From positions 1-18,684 of the forward strand of contig QMQL01000005.1 in NCBI GenBank assembly GCA_003650505.1: 18,684 bases of DNA, read 5' to 3'. The notes under the pieces are model-generated. The model was not told the origin of the DNA and made no database searches. It saw only the letters and a program-made list of their open reading frames with translations. Below, piece after piece: positions 1 to 6,467 of this stretch (position 1 is the first letter of the stretch; every line of letters starts with the position of its first letter). The translations under genes were made by a program, and so were the position numbers. This DNA is from Candidatus Acetothermia bacterium (GTDB lineage Bacteria > Bipolaricaulota > Bipolaricaulia > UBA7950 > UBA9294).

Positions 1-959
1 GCCCCGATGTTCGTCCCCTCCCCGACCGCGGCATCGCCAATGTAGGCGAGATGCCCGGCCTTCACACCCCGGCCGAGCCGGGCCGCCTTCACCTCGACGA
101 AGTTCCCGACCCTCGCCTCCGGGCCGACGTCCGCCCCAGGACGGAGGTGCGCGTACGGCCCGATAGAGGAGCCTCTCCGGACGCGGGATCCCTCGAGGAC
201 CGAATAGCGGACGGTGCTTCCGTCCTCCACGACCGAACCCTCGATGAACGCATCCGGCCCGATCGTGCAATCCCGGCCGATCCGGGTCGAACCGCGCAGA
301 TAGACGCCGGGGAAGATGACCGTCCCCGCGCCTATTACGACGTCCTCATCGGGGTAAGTACGCTCCGGATCGACGATCGAAACCCCTCCTTCGAGGAGGG
401 AATCGATCCGGAGCCGCCGGGCGACTCCCTCGATCCTCGGAAGGTCCCGCTTGCCGGAGAGCCGGAGCGCCTCATCGGAAGGGATGGGAGGGGCGGCCCT
501 GACCCTCCCCCCTCCCGCAGTGTACCTCTCTATCACCGCTTCGACATCGATGGGGGAGCCATTCAGCGCGTCGATGAGGAGGCCTTCCCCGTTAGCAAGG
601 AAGATGGGCAGACCATCGACGCGGAGGAGGCCGCCTTCGGAAGGATCAAAACCGTCGACGAACGCGCCGATCGACCCCGGTGCGAGGAGGGGGAGATCCC
701 CGGCGGCTCCGAGGATCACGTTCCCGCGGATCGCCCGCTCGAGATCATCCACTTTCGGATCGAACGCTTCGATCGATCCTCCCTCCGCTGCAGCTCTCAT
801 CTGAGGGATGTCGGTGAGAAGGAGGATCCTCTCGATCCCCGCTTTCCGGAGGGAACGGAGGATACGTTCGAACGCGGGTATCCCGAGGACCGGTAGGAGG
901 AAGCGCTCAGGCTCCCCCTCAAACGCAAACACAAAGGCGACGACTTCCCGCGGTTTCAT
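1..959 (-). CDS. glmU: GlmU-like protein, 3' end beyond left edge
   Basis: This gene runs leftward off the window; 319 complete codons are visible from an ATG at 959-957. GlmU acetylates glucosamine-1-phosphate and then uridylylates it to UDP-GlcNAc, the precursor of peptidoglycan and LPS. The C-terminal half is a clear left-handed beta-helix acetyltransferase of hexapeptide repeats, from about residue 205. It includes HLRPG (271-275), VGNFVEVKAARLG (284-296) and GHLAYIGDA (302-310), which hold the family's substrate Arg, Lys, catalytic His303 and Tyr306. The N-terminal half is only about 165 residues before the linker, against about 225 in typical GlmU. Where LAAGxGTRM is expected it reads VVAFVFAFEGEPERF, so the nucleotide-binding loop and its basic residues are missing. 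The fold remnant PVLGIPAFERIL and the linker IDSLLEGGVSIVDPERTYP still align with the family. It may therefore act only as an acetyltransferase. The start has AGAGG directly abutting it, not at normal spacing. Confidence 0.8.
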   Translation of the reverse strand, partial: MKPREVVAFVFAFEGEPERFLLPVLGIPAFERILRSLRKAGIERILLLTDIPQMRAAAEGGSIEAFDPKVDDLERAIRGNVILGAAGDLPLLAPGSIGAFVDGFDPSEGGLLRVDGLPIFLANGEGLLIDALNGSPIDVEAVIERYTAGGGRVRAAPPIPSDEALRLSGKRDLPRIEGVARRLRIDSLLEGGVSIVDPERTYPDEDVVIGAGTVIFPGVYLRGSTRIGRDCTIGPDAFIEGSVVEDGSTVRYSVLEGSRVRRGSSIGPYAHLRPGADVGPEARVGNFVEVKAARLGRGVKAGHLAYIGDAAVGEGTNIG

Positions 960-973
960 CCTCTCATCGAGGG

Positions 974-1003
974 ATGATACGTCAGGCCGCAGAGGGCCAT
1001 CAA
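974..1003 (-). promoter_or_regulatory. Predicted promoter of the glmU-like gene
   Basis: On the minus strand, TTGATG (1003-998) and TATCAT (979-974) are separated by 18 bp. The -10 box ends 14 bases before the ATG at 959, so the transcript would have a leader of under about 10 nucleotides. This is read by eye from sigma-70-like consensus only. Confidence 0.4.
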
Positions 1004-1014
1004 GCCGAATCCCA

Positions 1015-1044
1015 TTGCGGAGAGAGCGTCCAAGCACTTATACT
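1015..1044 (+). promoter_or_regulatory. Predicted promoter of trpS
   Basis: TTGCGG (1015-1020) and TATACT (1039-1044) are separated by 18 bp, upstream of the trpS Shine-Dalgarno sequence. It diverges from the glmU promoter, and the two lie back to back in the 108-bp spacer. No T-box-like leader fits between this promoter and the start codon. Confidence 0.5.
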
Positions 1045-1076
1045 ACGCCCATTCCCGATTACAGGAGGTGACATCG

Positions 1077-2069
1077 ATGAACGGGCGCGTCTTTTCCGGG
1101 GCCCAGCCGACCGGAACGCTTCACATCGGAAACTACTTCGGGGCGATCAGAAACTGGGCCGCCCTCCAGGAAGATCACGAATGCGTTTACTGCATCGTCG
1201 ATTACCACGCGATCACGATCGAGGTCGACCCGAACGTACTCCGAGCGGCGTCCCGCTCGATGGCCCTCGACCTGATCGCCTGCGGGATAGATCCGGAAAG
1301 GTCGATCCTGTTCGTGCAATCCGCCGTCCCCGAGCACACCGAGCTCGCCTGGATCCTCGGAACGGTCACCTCCTACGGCGACCTTACCCGGATGACCCAG
1401 TTCAAGGACAAATCGGCCGGGAGGAAGTTCGTCTCCGCAGGGCTCTTCACCTACCCCGTCCTGCAGGCGGCCGACATCCTCCTCTACAGGGCGACCGGGG
1501 TCCCGGTCGGCAAGGATCAGGTGCAACACCTCGAGCTCTCCCGGAGGATCGCGCGGAGGTTCAACTCGAGATACGGGGAGCTCTTCCCCGAGCCGGAGCC
1601 GATCGTTCCGAAGAAGGGGGCGCGGATTATGTCGCTCGCTGATCCATCAATCAAGATGAGCAAGAGCGCGGGGGAGGCCCACTACATCGGGGTGATGGAG
1701 GACGAGTCATCGATCCGGAAGAAGATCCGCTCGGCGGTGACCGACGTCGGCCTGAAGCCGGGGAGCGAGATGTCCCCTGGAGTGGAGAACCTGTTCGAGA
1801 TCCTCGAGCTTGCCACTGCGGAGGGAGGGGATCCGACGATCGTGAGGGAGCTCCGGGAGGAGTTCGAAGCGGGTAAGCTCCTCTACTCGCGGTTGAAGGA
1901 CGCTGTGTTCGAGGAGCTGATCCGGATCATCCGCCCGATCCAACAGAGAAGGGCAGAGGTTGCACAGTCGGGGAAGATCGAAGAGATCCTAGAAGAGGGC
2001 GCAATGCGGGCGCGGGAGCTGGCGCGGCCGACGATCGCCGAGGTCCGGAAGCGCGTCGGACTCGGCTGA
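1077..2069 (+). CDS. trpS: Tryptophan--tRNA ligase
   Basis: This is the class I aminoacyl-tRNA synthetase that charges tRNA-Trp with tryptophan using ATP, in the cytoplasm. The 330-residue length is typical. The N-terminus FSGAQPTGTLHIGNYFGAI carries the HIGH-type signature (HIGN, residues 16-19), and PSIKMSKSAGEAHYIG carries KMSKS at 193-197. I chose the ATG at 1077 because AGGAGGTG at 1063-1070 lies 6 bases upstream. The in-frame GTG at 1068 is part of that Shine-Dalgarno sequence and is unlikely to be the start. The gene has its own predicted promoter and stands alone. Its stop at 2067-2069 is 4 bp from the stop of the convergent nrdG, with no hairpin between, so the two transcripts probably overlap. 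Confidence 0.96.
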   Translation: MNGRVFSGAQPTGTLHIGNYFGAIRNWAALQEDHECVYCIVDYHAITIEVDPNVLRAASRSMALDLIACGIDPERSILFVQSAVPEHTELAWILGTVTSYGDLTRMTQFKDKSAGRKFVSAGLFTYPVLQAADILLYRATGVPVGKDQVQHLELSRRIARRFNSRYGELFPEPEPIVPKKGARIMSLADPSIKMSKSAGEAHYIGVMEDESSIRKKIRSAVTDVGLKPGSEMSPGVENLFEILELATAEGGDPTIVRELREEFEAGKLLYSRLKDAVFEELIRIIRPIQQRRAEVAQSGKIEEILEEGAMRARELARPTIAEVRKRVGLG

Positions 2070-2073
2070 CCCT

Positions 2074-2778
2074 TCAACTACGGACCCCTCCATCCCGGAA
2101 AGAACCCGAGAGATCGGACCAGATCGCTTGTAGCTCCACCGCGGAAAGCGCCGTTCGATCGGTAAAATCGGGATCGACAAGCCCCTTATCTTCCGGGACG
2201 GTGAACCGCTGCAGGGTGTAGCGCTTCGCCCCCTCGATCCAGTCGGCGATAGCGCGGATGTCGTCCTCAGTCAACCCCGGAGCGACGGTGGTGCGAAACT
2301 CGTAGTCCGGCGCGCGATCGACGATCACCCGGATCGACTCCTCGATCACGGAGGGATCGATAGGCACGCCGACGACCTCAGAATACCGCGCCGGGGGAGC
2401 CTTCACGTCCATCGCCACGTAGTCGAGGAGCCCCGCATCGAACAGCCCTGCCAGAACCTCGGGATGCGAGCCGTTCGTATCGAGCTTGACGAGGTAACCG
2501 AGCCTTTTTACCTCGCCGATGAACCGGGAAAGGTCGTGATGGAGCGTCGGCTCGCCGCCGGTGATCGCCAGGGCATCGAGAAACCCCTTCCGCTCAGCGA
2601 GGAGGGCGAGGACGCGATCCTCGGGGATCGGGTTGAGGAGGGCGATCCGCTCGGGTAGGACGAGCTCGGGGTTGTGACAGAACGGGCAGCGGAAGTTGCA
2701 GGACGGGGTGTAGATGAGGGCCGCCACCTTCCTCGGATAATCGATCAGGGTCGTGGGGAGGATATGGGCGATCCTCAT
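2074..2778 (-). CDS. nrdG: Anaerobic ribonucleotide reductase activating protein (radical SAM)
   Basis: This radical SAM activase cleaves S-adenosylmethionine to generate the glycyl radical on the class III ribonucleotide reductase. It has 234 residues. The [4Fe-4S] motif CxxxCxxC is at C27, C31 and C34 (CNFRCPFC). It is followed by the SAM-binding GGEP at 74-77 (AITGGEPTLHHDL), then by LDTNGS and DYVAMDVKAP, typical of the longer NrdG form found with NrdD in thermophiles and anaerobes. The start ATG at 2778 is 10 bases after the stop of the small glycyl-radical ORF and has no good Shine-Dalgarno sequence, so translation probably depends on coupling. It is the last gene of the nrdD operon. 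Its most likely substrate is the glycine on the separate radical ORF just upstream. Confidence 0.93.
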   Translation of the reverse strand: MRIAHILPTTLIDYPRKVAALIYTPSCNFRCPFCHNPELVLPERIALLNPIPEDRVLALLAERKGFLDALAITGGEPTLHHDLSRFIGEVKRLGYLVKLDTNGSHPEVLAGLFDAGLLDYVAMDVKAPPARYSEVVGVPIDPSVIEESIRVIVDRAPDYEFRTTVAPGLTEDDIRAIADWIEGAKRYTLQRFTVPEDKGLVDPDFTDRTALSAVELQAIWSDLSGSFRDGGVRS

Positions 2779-2788
2779 CTTTCGACGG

Positions 2789-2986
2789 CTAGGATTGTGC
2801 TATCGGCTCTGCGGAGTACGTCTTCCGATCGGAGAACTCGGCCCGCTTCCCGTCGTTCCACTGCTCGACCGGCCGGAGGTACCCGACGATCCGGGAGTAG
2901 ACCTCCGCCCTCTGCCTCCGCTCCTCCGGGATCAGGGTCCCATCCTCGAGGATCAGGTTACCGGCATCATCTTCTTTGTAGTTCAA
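2789..2986 (-). CDS. Separate glycyl-radical domain of anaerobic ribonucleotide reductase
   Basis: This 65-residue protein matches the extreme C-terminus of class III ribonucleotide reductases, which is normally part of NrdD itself. Residues 28-58 read EVYSRIVGYLRPVEQWNDGK and EFSDRKTY. The Gly of RIVGYL (G35) is in the position of the radical-bearing glycine. The first 25 residues are acidic and not recognised. It starts with TTG at 2986-2984, preceded by AGGAGG with 8 bases between, and this site sits inside the last codons of nrdD. The reading frame overlaps the nrdD end by 20 bp in the +1 frame. The strong ribosome-binding site argues for a real separate polypeptide and not a sequencing frameshift. 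I infer that it docks onto NrdD and is activated by NrdG, much as YfiD (GrcA) supplies a radical domain to pyruvate formate-lyase. Confidence 0.85.
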   Translation of the reverse strand: MNYKEDDAGNLILEDGTLIPEERRQRAEVYSRIVGYLRPVEQWNDGKRAEFSDRKTYSAEPIAQS

Positions 2987-5015
2987 CTTTTACACCTCCT
3001 TGACGATCATTTGCCTTGAAGCTCTCTACCAATTCCTCATCGCATTTGGGGCAGTACTTGTGTTCCCCCGCGATGTACCCGTGTTTCGGACAGATGGAGA
3101 ACGTCGGGGTGAGGGTGTAGTAGGGGAGACGGAAGTTCTCCGCTATCTTCCGAACGAGGCGCTTCGCCGCCTCCGGCGTAGGGCTCCGCTCGCCGAGAAA
3201 CCCGTGGAAGACCGTCCCGCCGGTGTAGCGGGTCTGAAGCGGGTCCTGCAGGGTAAGCGCCTCGAACAGATCATCGGTGAGGCCGACCGGGAGGTGGGTG
3301 GAGTTCGTATAGTAAGGGGTATCCCCGCCATAGACCTCGAGGTTGTATATCCTGATGTCCGGATATGTCTCGAGGTCCTTCTTCGCCAGCCGGTAGCTCG
3401 CCCCCTCGGCCGGGGTCGCCTCCAGGTTGAAGATCTCTCCGGTCTCTTCCTGGAAATCGGCGAGCCTCTCGCGCATGAAATCGAGGACGGCCGCGGCGAA
3501 ATCCCGGCCGTCAGGATCGGCAATCGACGTTCCGAAGAGGTTGAGGATCGCCTCGTTCATCCCGATCACCCCGATCGTGGAGAAGTGGTTCCGCCAGTAA
3601 CCCCCCTCCGCCTCCTTGATCCGGTCGAGGTAGTAGCGGGAGTAGGGATAGAGCCCCCCTTCGGTCAGGGCCTCGAGCGTCTTCCGCTTGACGATCAGGG
3701 CCTCCTTCGCCAGGTCCATCAGCTGGGAGAGCCTCCCGAAGAAGTCGTCCTCATCCTCGGCTAAGTAGCCGAGGCGGGGGAGGTTTATCGTGACGACCCC
3801 GATCGACCCGGTCAGGGGGTTCGCCCCGAACAGCCCGCCGCCGCGGGCGCGGAGCTCGCGGTTGTCGATCCGGAGCCGGCAGCACATGCTCCGCGCATCC
3901 TCGGGCCGCATGTCGCTCCCGATGAAATTGGAGAAATAGGGGATCCCGTACCGGGCGGTCATCTCCCAGATCGGTGCCAGGACCGGGTTGTCCCAGTCGA
4001 AGTCCTCGGTGATGTTGTAGGTCGGGATCGGGAAGGTGAACGGCCGGCCGGCCGCATCCCCCTCGAGCATCACCTCGGCGAACGCCCGGTTGAACAAGTC
4101 CATCTCCGGCTGGTAGTCCCCGTATTTCGAGTCCTTCAAGACCCCTCCGATGATCACCGGCTCGTCCTTCATGTACCGGGGAACCTTCAGATCGAGGGTG
4201 ACGTTGGTGAACGGCGTCTGGAACCCGACCCGCGTCGGGACGTTCATGTTGTACACGAACTCCTGCAGGTTCTGGCGAACCTCCTCGTAGGAGAGGTGAT
4301 CTGCCCGGATGAACGGGGCGAGGTAAGTATCGAGGTTCGAGAACGCCTGCGCCCCGGCCGATTCCCCCTGAAGGGTGTACATGAAGTTGACGATCTGGAG
4401 GAGGGCGACGCGGAAGTGCTTCGCCGGCCGGGAGGCGATCTTCCCCCGTACGCCGGTGAAGCCGCGGACGAGGAGGTCGCGGAGGTCCCAGCCGACGCAA
4501 TACGCCCCGAGCGTCCCGAGATCGTGGATATGAAAGTCGCCGGAGATGTGGCCCCGACGAATCTGAAGCGGGTAGATCTTGTTCAGCCAGTACTTCGATA
4601 TGATCCGATCTGTGATATGGGTGTTCAGCCCCTGGAGGGAGAAGGTCATGTTGCTATTCTCCCGCACCCGCCAGTCCCGATCGTTCAGGTAGTCCTCGAC
4701 GAGGGGGACCTCGCTTAGGAGCCCCTTCATCTCCCGGAGGTCCTCGCGCTGCTTCCGATAGAGGATGTACGCCTTCGCCGTCCGGACGAGGCCGGCCGAG
4801 ATCAGCGTCTCCTCCACGATATCCTGGATCTCCTCGACGGTCGGCCTCTCGCCGGGGAAACGCCGGTCGAGGGTCAGGACCACCCGCCCGGAGAGGCGCT
4901 CGGCAAGCCGTTCGTCCCCCTCGCCGACCTCCTCCATCGCCTTCCAGATGGCGGTCGTCACCTTGAGCTGGTTGAACGGAACGGAACGGCCATCCCGCTT
5001 GACGATATAGTCCAT
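2967..5015 (-). CDS. nrdD: Anaerobic ribonucleoside-triphosphate reductase, large part without its radical domain
   Basis: This is the class III ribonucleotide reductase, which reduces NTPs to dNTPs under anaerobic conditions. An N-terminal ATP-cone (about residues 1-90, beginning YIVKRDGRSVPF) gives allosteric control. The ten-stranded barrel holds candidate active-site cysteines at C173 (GAYCVGW) and C378/C379 (SMCCRLR), with GGLFGANPLTGSIGVVTINL following. A zinc site, CPKHG and CPKC, lies at about 642-658. The protein then ends in an unrelated tail (residues ending VELQRR) with no RVxGYL glycyl radical motif. That motif is encoded by the next ORF. I prefer the ATG at 5015; an ATG at 5027 abuts GGAGG with no spacing and would add four residues. 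It is the first gene of a three-gene operon with its own promoter. Confidence 0.94.
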   Translation of the reverse strand: MDYIVKRDGRSVPFNQLKVTTAIWKAMEEVGEGDERLAERLSGRVVLTLDRRFPGERPTVEEIQDIVEETLISAGLVRTAKAYILYRKQREDLREMKGLLSEVPLVEDYLNDRDWRVRENSNMTFSLQGLNTHITDRIISKYWLNKIYPLQIRRGHISGDFHIHDLGTLGAYCVGWDLRDLLVRGFTGVRGKIASRPAKHFRVALLQIVNFMYTLQGESAGAQAFSNLDTYLAPFIRADHLSYEEVRQNLQEFVYNMNVPTRVGFQTPFTNVTLDLKVPRYMKDEPVIIGGVLKDSKYGDYQPEMDLFNRAFAEVMLEGDAAGRPFTFPIPTYNITEDFDWDNPVLAPIWEMTARYGIPYFSNFIGSDMRPEDARSMCCRLRIDNRELRARGGGLFGANPLTGSIGVVTINLPRLGYLAEDEDDFFGRLSQLMDLAKEALIVKRKTLEALTEGGLYPYSRYYLDRIKEAEGGYWRNHFSTIGVIGMNEAILNLFGTSIADPDGRDFAAAVLDFMRERLADFQEETGEIFNLEATPAEGASYRLAKKDLETYPDIRIYNLEVYGGDTPYYTNSTHLPVGLTDDLFEALTLQDPLQTRYTGGTVFHGFLGERSPTPEAAKRLVRKIAENFRLPYYTLTPTFSICPKHGYIAGEHKYCPKCDEELVESFKANDRQGGVKVELQRR

Positions 5016-5051
5016 CTTCCCCCTCATCCTCCGCCCTACAGACGGGTCTTT

Positions 5052-5080
5052 ATCCTAGCAGGGGAGGGGAGGGATAACAA
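5052..5080 (-). promoter_or_regulatory. Predicted promoter of the nrdD operon
   Basis: On the minus strand, TTGTTA (5080-5075) and TAGGAT (5057-5052) are separated by exactly 17 bp, leaving a leader of about 30 bases to nrdD. I saw no NrdR-box-like pair (consensus acaCwAtATaTwGtgt) around it. The 138 bp between this promoter and the rpsT promoter contain no gene that I can support. Confidence 0.55.
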
Positions 5081-5218
5081 TCCCCATCTACAGTCCTCGA
5101 CGGGCAGAACCCTGCTTCGCTAGTGGAAGATGGCGGCCGGAAGGGGAGCGGCGAGACAACCGTCACGGGGAAGGAGCGGGCAACGTGACCGGGGGTGGAG
5201 CAGGACGGACGCGGCCTC

Positions 5219-5247
5219 TTGATTCCCGCCCCCTCCCCCGATACCAT
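5219..5247 (+). promoter_or_regulatory. Predicted promoter of rpsT-secF-recJ
   Basis: TTGATT (5219-5224) and TACCAT (5242-5247) are separated by 17 bp, and the predicted transcript begins roughly 30 bases before the rpsT start. It is the only good promoter upstream of the three tightly packed plus-strand genes. Confidence 0.5.
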
Positions 5248-5281
5248 GATCCGACATTTATCCGACCGAGAAGGTTAAGAG

Positions 5282-5551
5282 GTGATACAGATTCCGAACA
5301 TCGCTTCAGCGGCGAAACGCCTGCGGCAGAGCGAGGAGCGCCGGGGCCGCAATCGGGCGAGGAAGGCCGCGATCAAGAGGACGATAAAGCAGATCCGCCG
5401 CCATATAGAGGCGGGGGACAAGGAGGGAGCAGCCTCCCTCCTTCCCGAGCTTGCCAAGGCGACCGACAAGGCGGCCCAACGGAACGCCATTCACAAGAAC
5501 AAGGCCGCACGGATCAAGTCCCGCTGGACGAGGAAGGTCCAGGCTCTCTAA
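5282..5551 (+). CDS. rpsT: 30S ribosomal protein S20
   Basis: S20 binds the 5' domain of 16S rRNA during 30S subunit assembly. The 86-89 residue, strongly basic, Ala/Lys/Arg-rich helical sequence is typical: PNIASAAKRLRQSEERR at the start and KNKAARIKSRWTRKVQAL at the end. Start choice is uncertain. The GTG at 5282 has GAGAAGG (5268-5274) 7 bases upstream and gives the N-terminus MIQIPNIASA. The family usually begins M(A/P)NIxSA, which would place the initiator at the in-frame ATT of 5291-5293; GAGG at 5279-5282 lies 8 bases before that. Coordinates given here use GTG. It is the first gene of the operon, and its stop overlaps the Shine-Dalgarno sequence of secF. Confidence 0.95.
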   Translation: MIQIPNIASAAKRLRQSEERRGRNRARKAAIKRTIKQIRRHIEAGDKEGAASLLPELAKATDKAAQRNAIHKNKAARIKSRWTRKVQAL

Positions 5552-5564
5552 GGAGGGGTCCGCC

Positions 5565-6467
5565 GTGCGGCACTTCGATTTCCTCGGCAAGGCGAAGTAC
5601 TTCATCCCGGTCTCCATCCTCCTCATCGCGATCAGCGCCATCTTCGTGATCCCCCAGGTCCGCGGCCTGAAGATGGGGATCGACTTCACCGGCGGGACCC
5701 AGTTCACGGTGAAGTTCACCGAGCCGGTCGACACGGCGGCGATCCGGAAGATGCTCGGCGAGATCGACTCCGGCGGGATCGATCTGACGAAGAGCGTCAT
5801 TCAGGACGTGACCGGAAAGAACACCAAGGTGATCACCACCCAGCTCCTGAACGTGGAGAGGGATCAACGGGTGATCGACCGGATCGAATCGACCCTCAGG
5901 AGCGAATTCCCTGTCGAGGACATCAGCCGCCGCCTGATCGGCCAGCAGGTCAGCCGTGAGCTCGCGGAGAAGGGATGGCAGGCGATCCTCCTCGCCCTCG
6001 TCGCGATCCTCGTCTACGTCTCCTGGCGCTTCCGGTTGAGGTACGCGGTCGGGGCGGTCGCCGCCCTGATCCACGACGTGACGATCGCCCTCGGTATCTT
6101 CGCCATCTTCGGGATCGAGATAAACCTCGCCACGATCGCCGCGTTCCTGACGATCATCGGTTATTCGTTGAACGACACGATCGTCATCTTCGACCGGATC
6201 CGCGAGAACCTGAAGGTCGAAAGGAAGAAGAACATATTTGATATCATAAACCTGAGCGTCAACCAATCGCTCTCCCGAACGCTGAACACCTCGATCACGA
6301 CCTTCATCCCCGTCATCATCCTCTTCCTGTTCGGAGGGAGCGTACTCCGCGGGTTCTCCCTCGCCCTGTTGATCGGCGTGATCGTGGGAACCTACTCCTC
6401 AATGTACATCGCCAACCCGATCCTCTACGCCTGGGCGAAGAAGGCCGGCAGAACGAAGAGGGGCTAA
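5565..6467 (+). CDS. secF: Protein translocase subunit SecF
   Basis: SecF pairs with SecD in the inner membrane and uses the proton motive force to help SecYEG/SecA-driven export. The 300-residue protein has a first membrane segment at about 12-31 and then the family motif GIDFTGGTQF at 38-47. A periplasmic region follows, then five further hydrophobic segments from about 135. The RND-like signature YSLNDTIVIFDRIREN lies at 200-215. I chose the GTG at 5565, with AAGGAGGGG at 5550-5558 a few bases upstream; the reading frame stays open further 5' only because it overlaps rpsT out of frame. secD, normally directly upstream, is not in the window. The stop TAA overlaps the recJ start as TAATG. 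Confidence 0.95.
   Translation: MRHFDFLGKAKYFIPVSILLIAISAIFVIPQVRGLKMGIDFTGGTQFTVKFTEPVDTAAIRKMLGEIDSGGIDLTKSVIQDVTGKNTKVITTQLLNVERDQRVIDRIESTLRSEFPVEDISRRLIGQQVSRELAEKGWQAILLALVAILVYVSWRFRLRYAVGAVAALIHDVTIALGIFAIFGIEINLATIAAFLTIIGYSLNDTIVIFDRIRENLKVERKKNIFDIINLSVNQSLSRTLNTSITTFIPVIILFLFGGSVLRGFSLALLIGVIVGTYSSMYIANPILYAWAKKAGRTKRG

Noticed and set aside
51..896. Long plus-strand reading frame of 281 codons
   Set aside because: It lies antisense to the GlmU-like gene, whose minus-strand translation gives clear hexapeptide repeats and GlmU motifs. The plus-strand translation is low-complexity Arg/Pro/Asp-rich with no recognisable domain.
2960..3000. Programmed +1 frameshift joining nrdD to the glycyl-radical ORF
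   Set aside because: The AGGAGG is about 20 bases before the nrdD stop, too far for a prfB-like shift, and it is ideally spaced from the TTG start. Separate initiation explains the sequence better, though peptide data would settle it.
5162..5189. Inverted repeat GTCACG/CGTGAC upstream of the rpsT promoter
   Set aside because: The arms are only 6 bp with a 16-base gap in GC-rich DNA, which is easily expected by chance; there is no other support for an operator or RNA.
5050..5247. 65-codon minus-strand frame in the nrdD-rpsT spacer
   Set aside because: The translation is Pro/Ser-rich with no motif and no ribosome-binding site, and the frame overlaps both predicted promoters.
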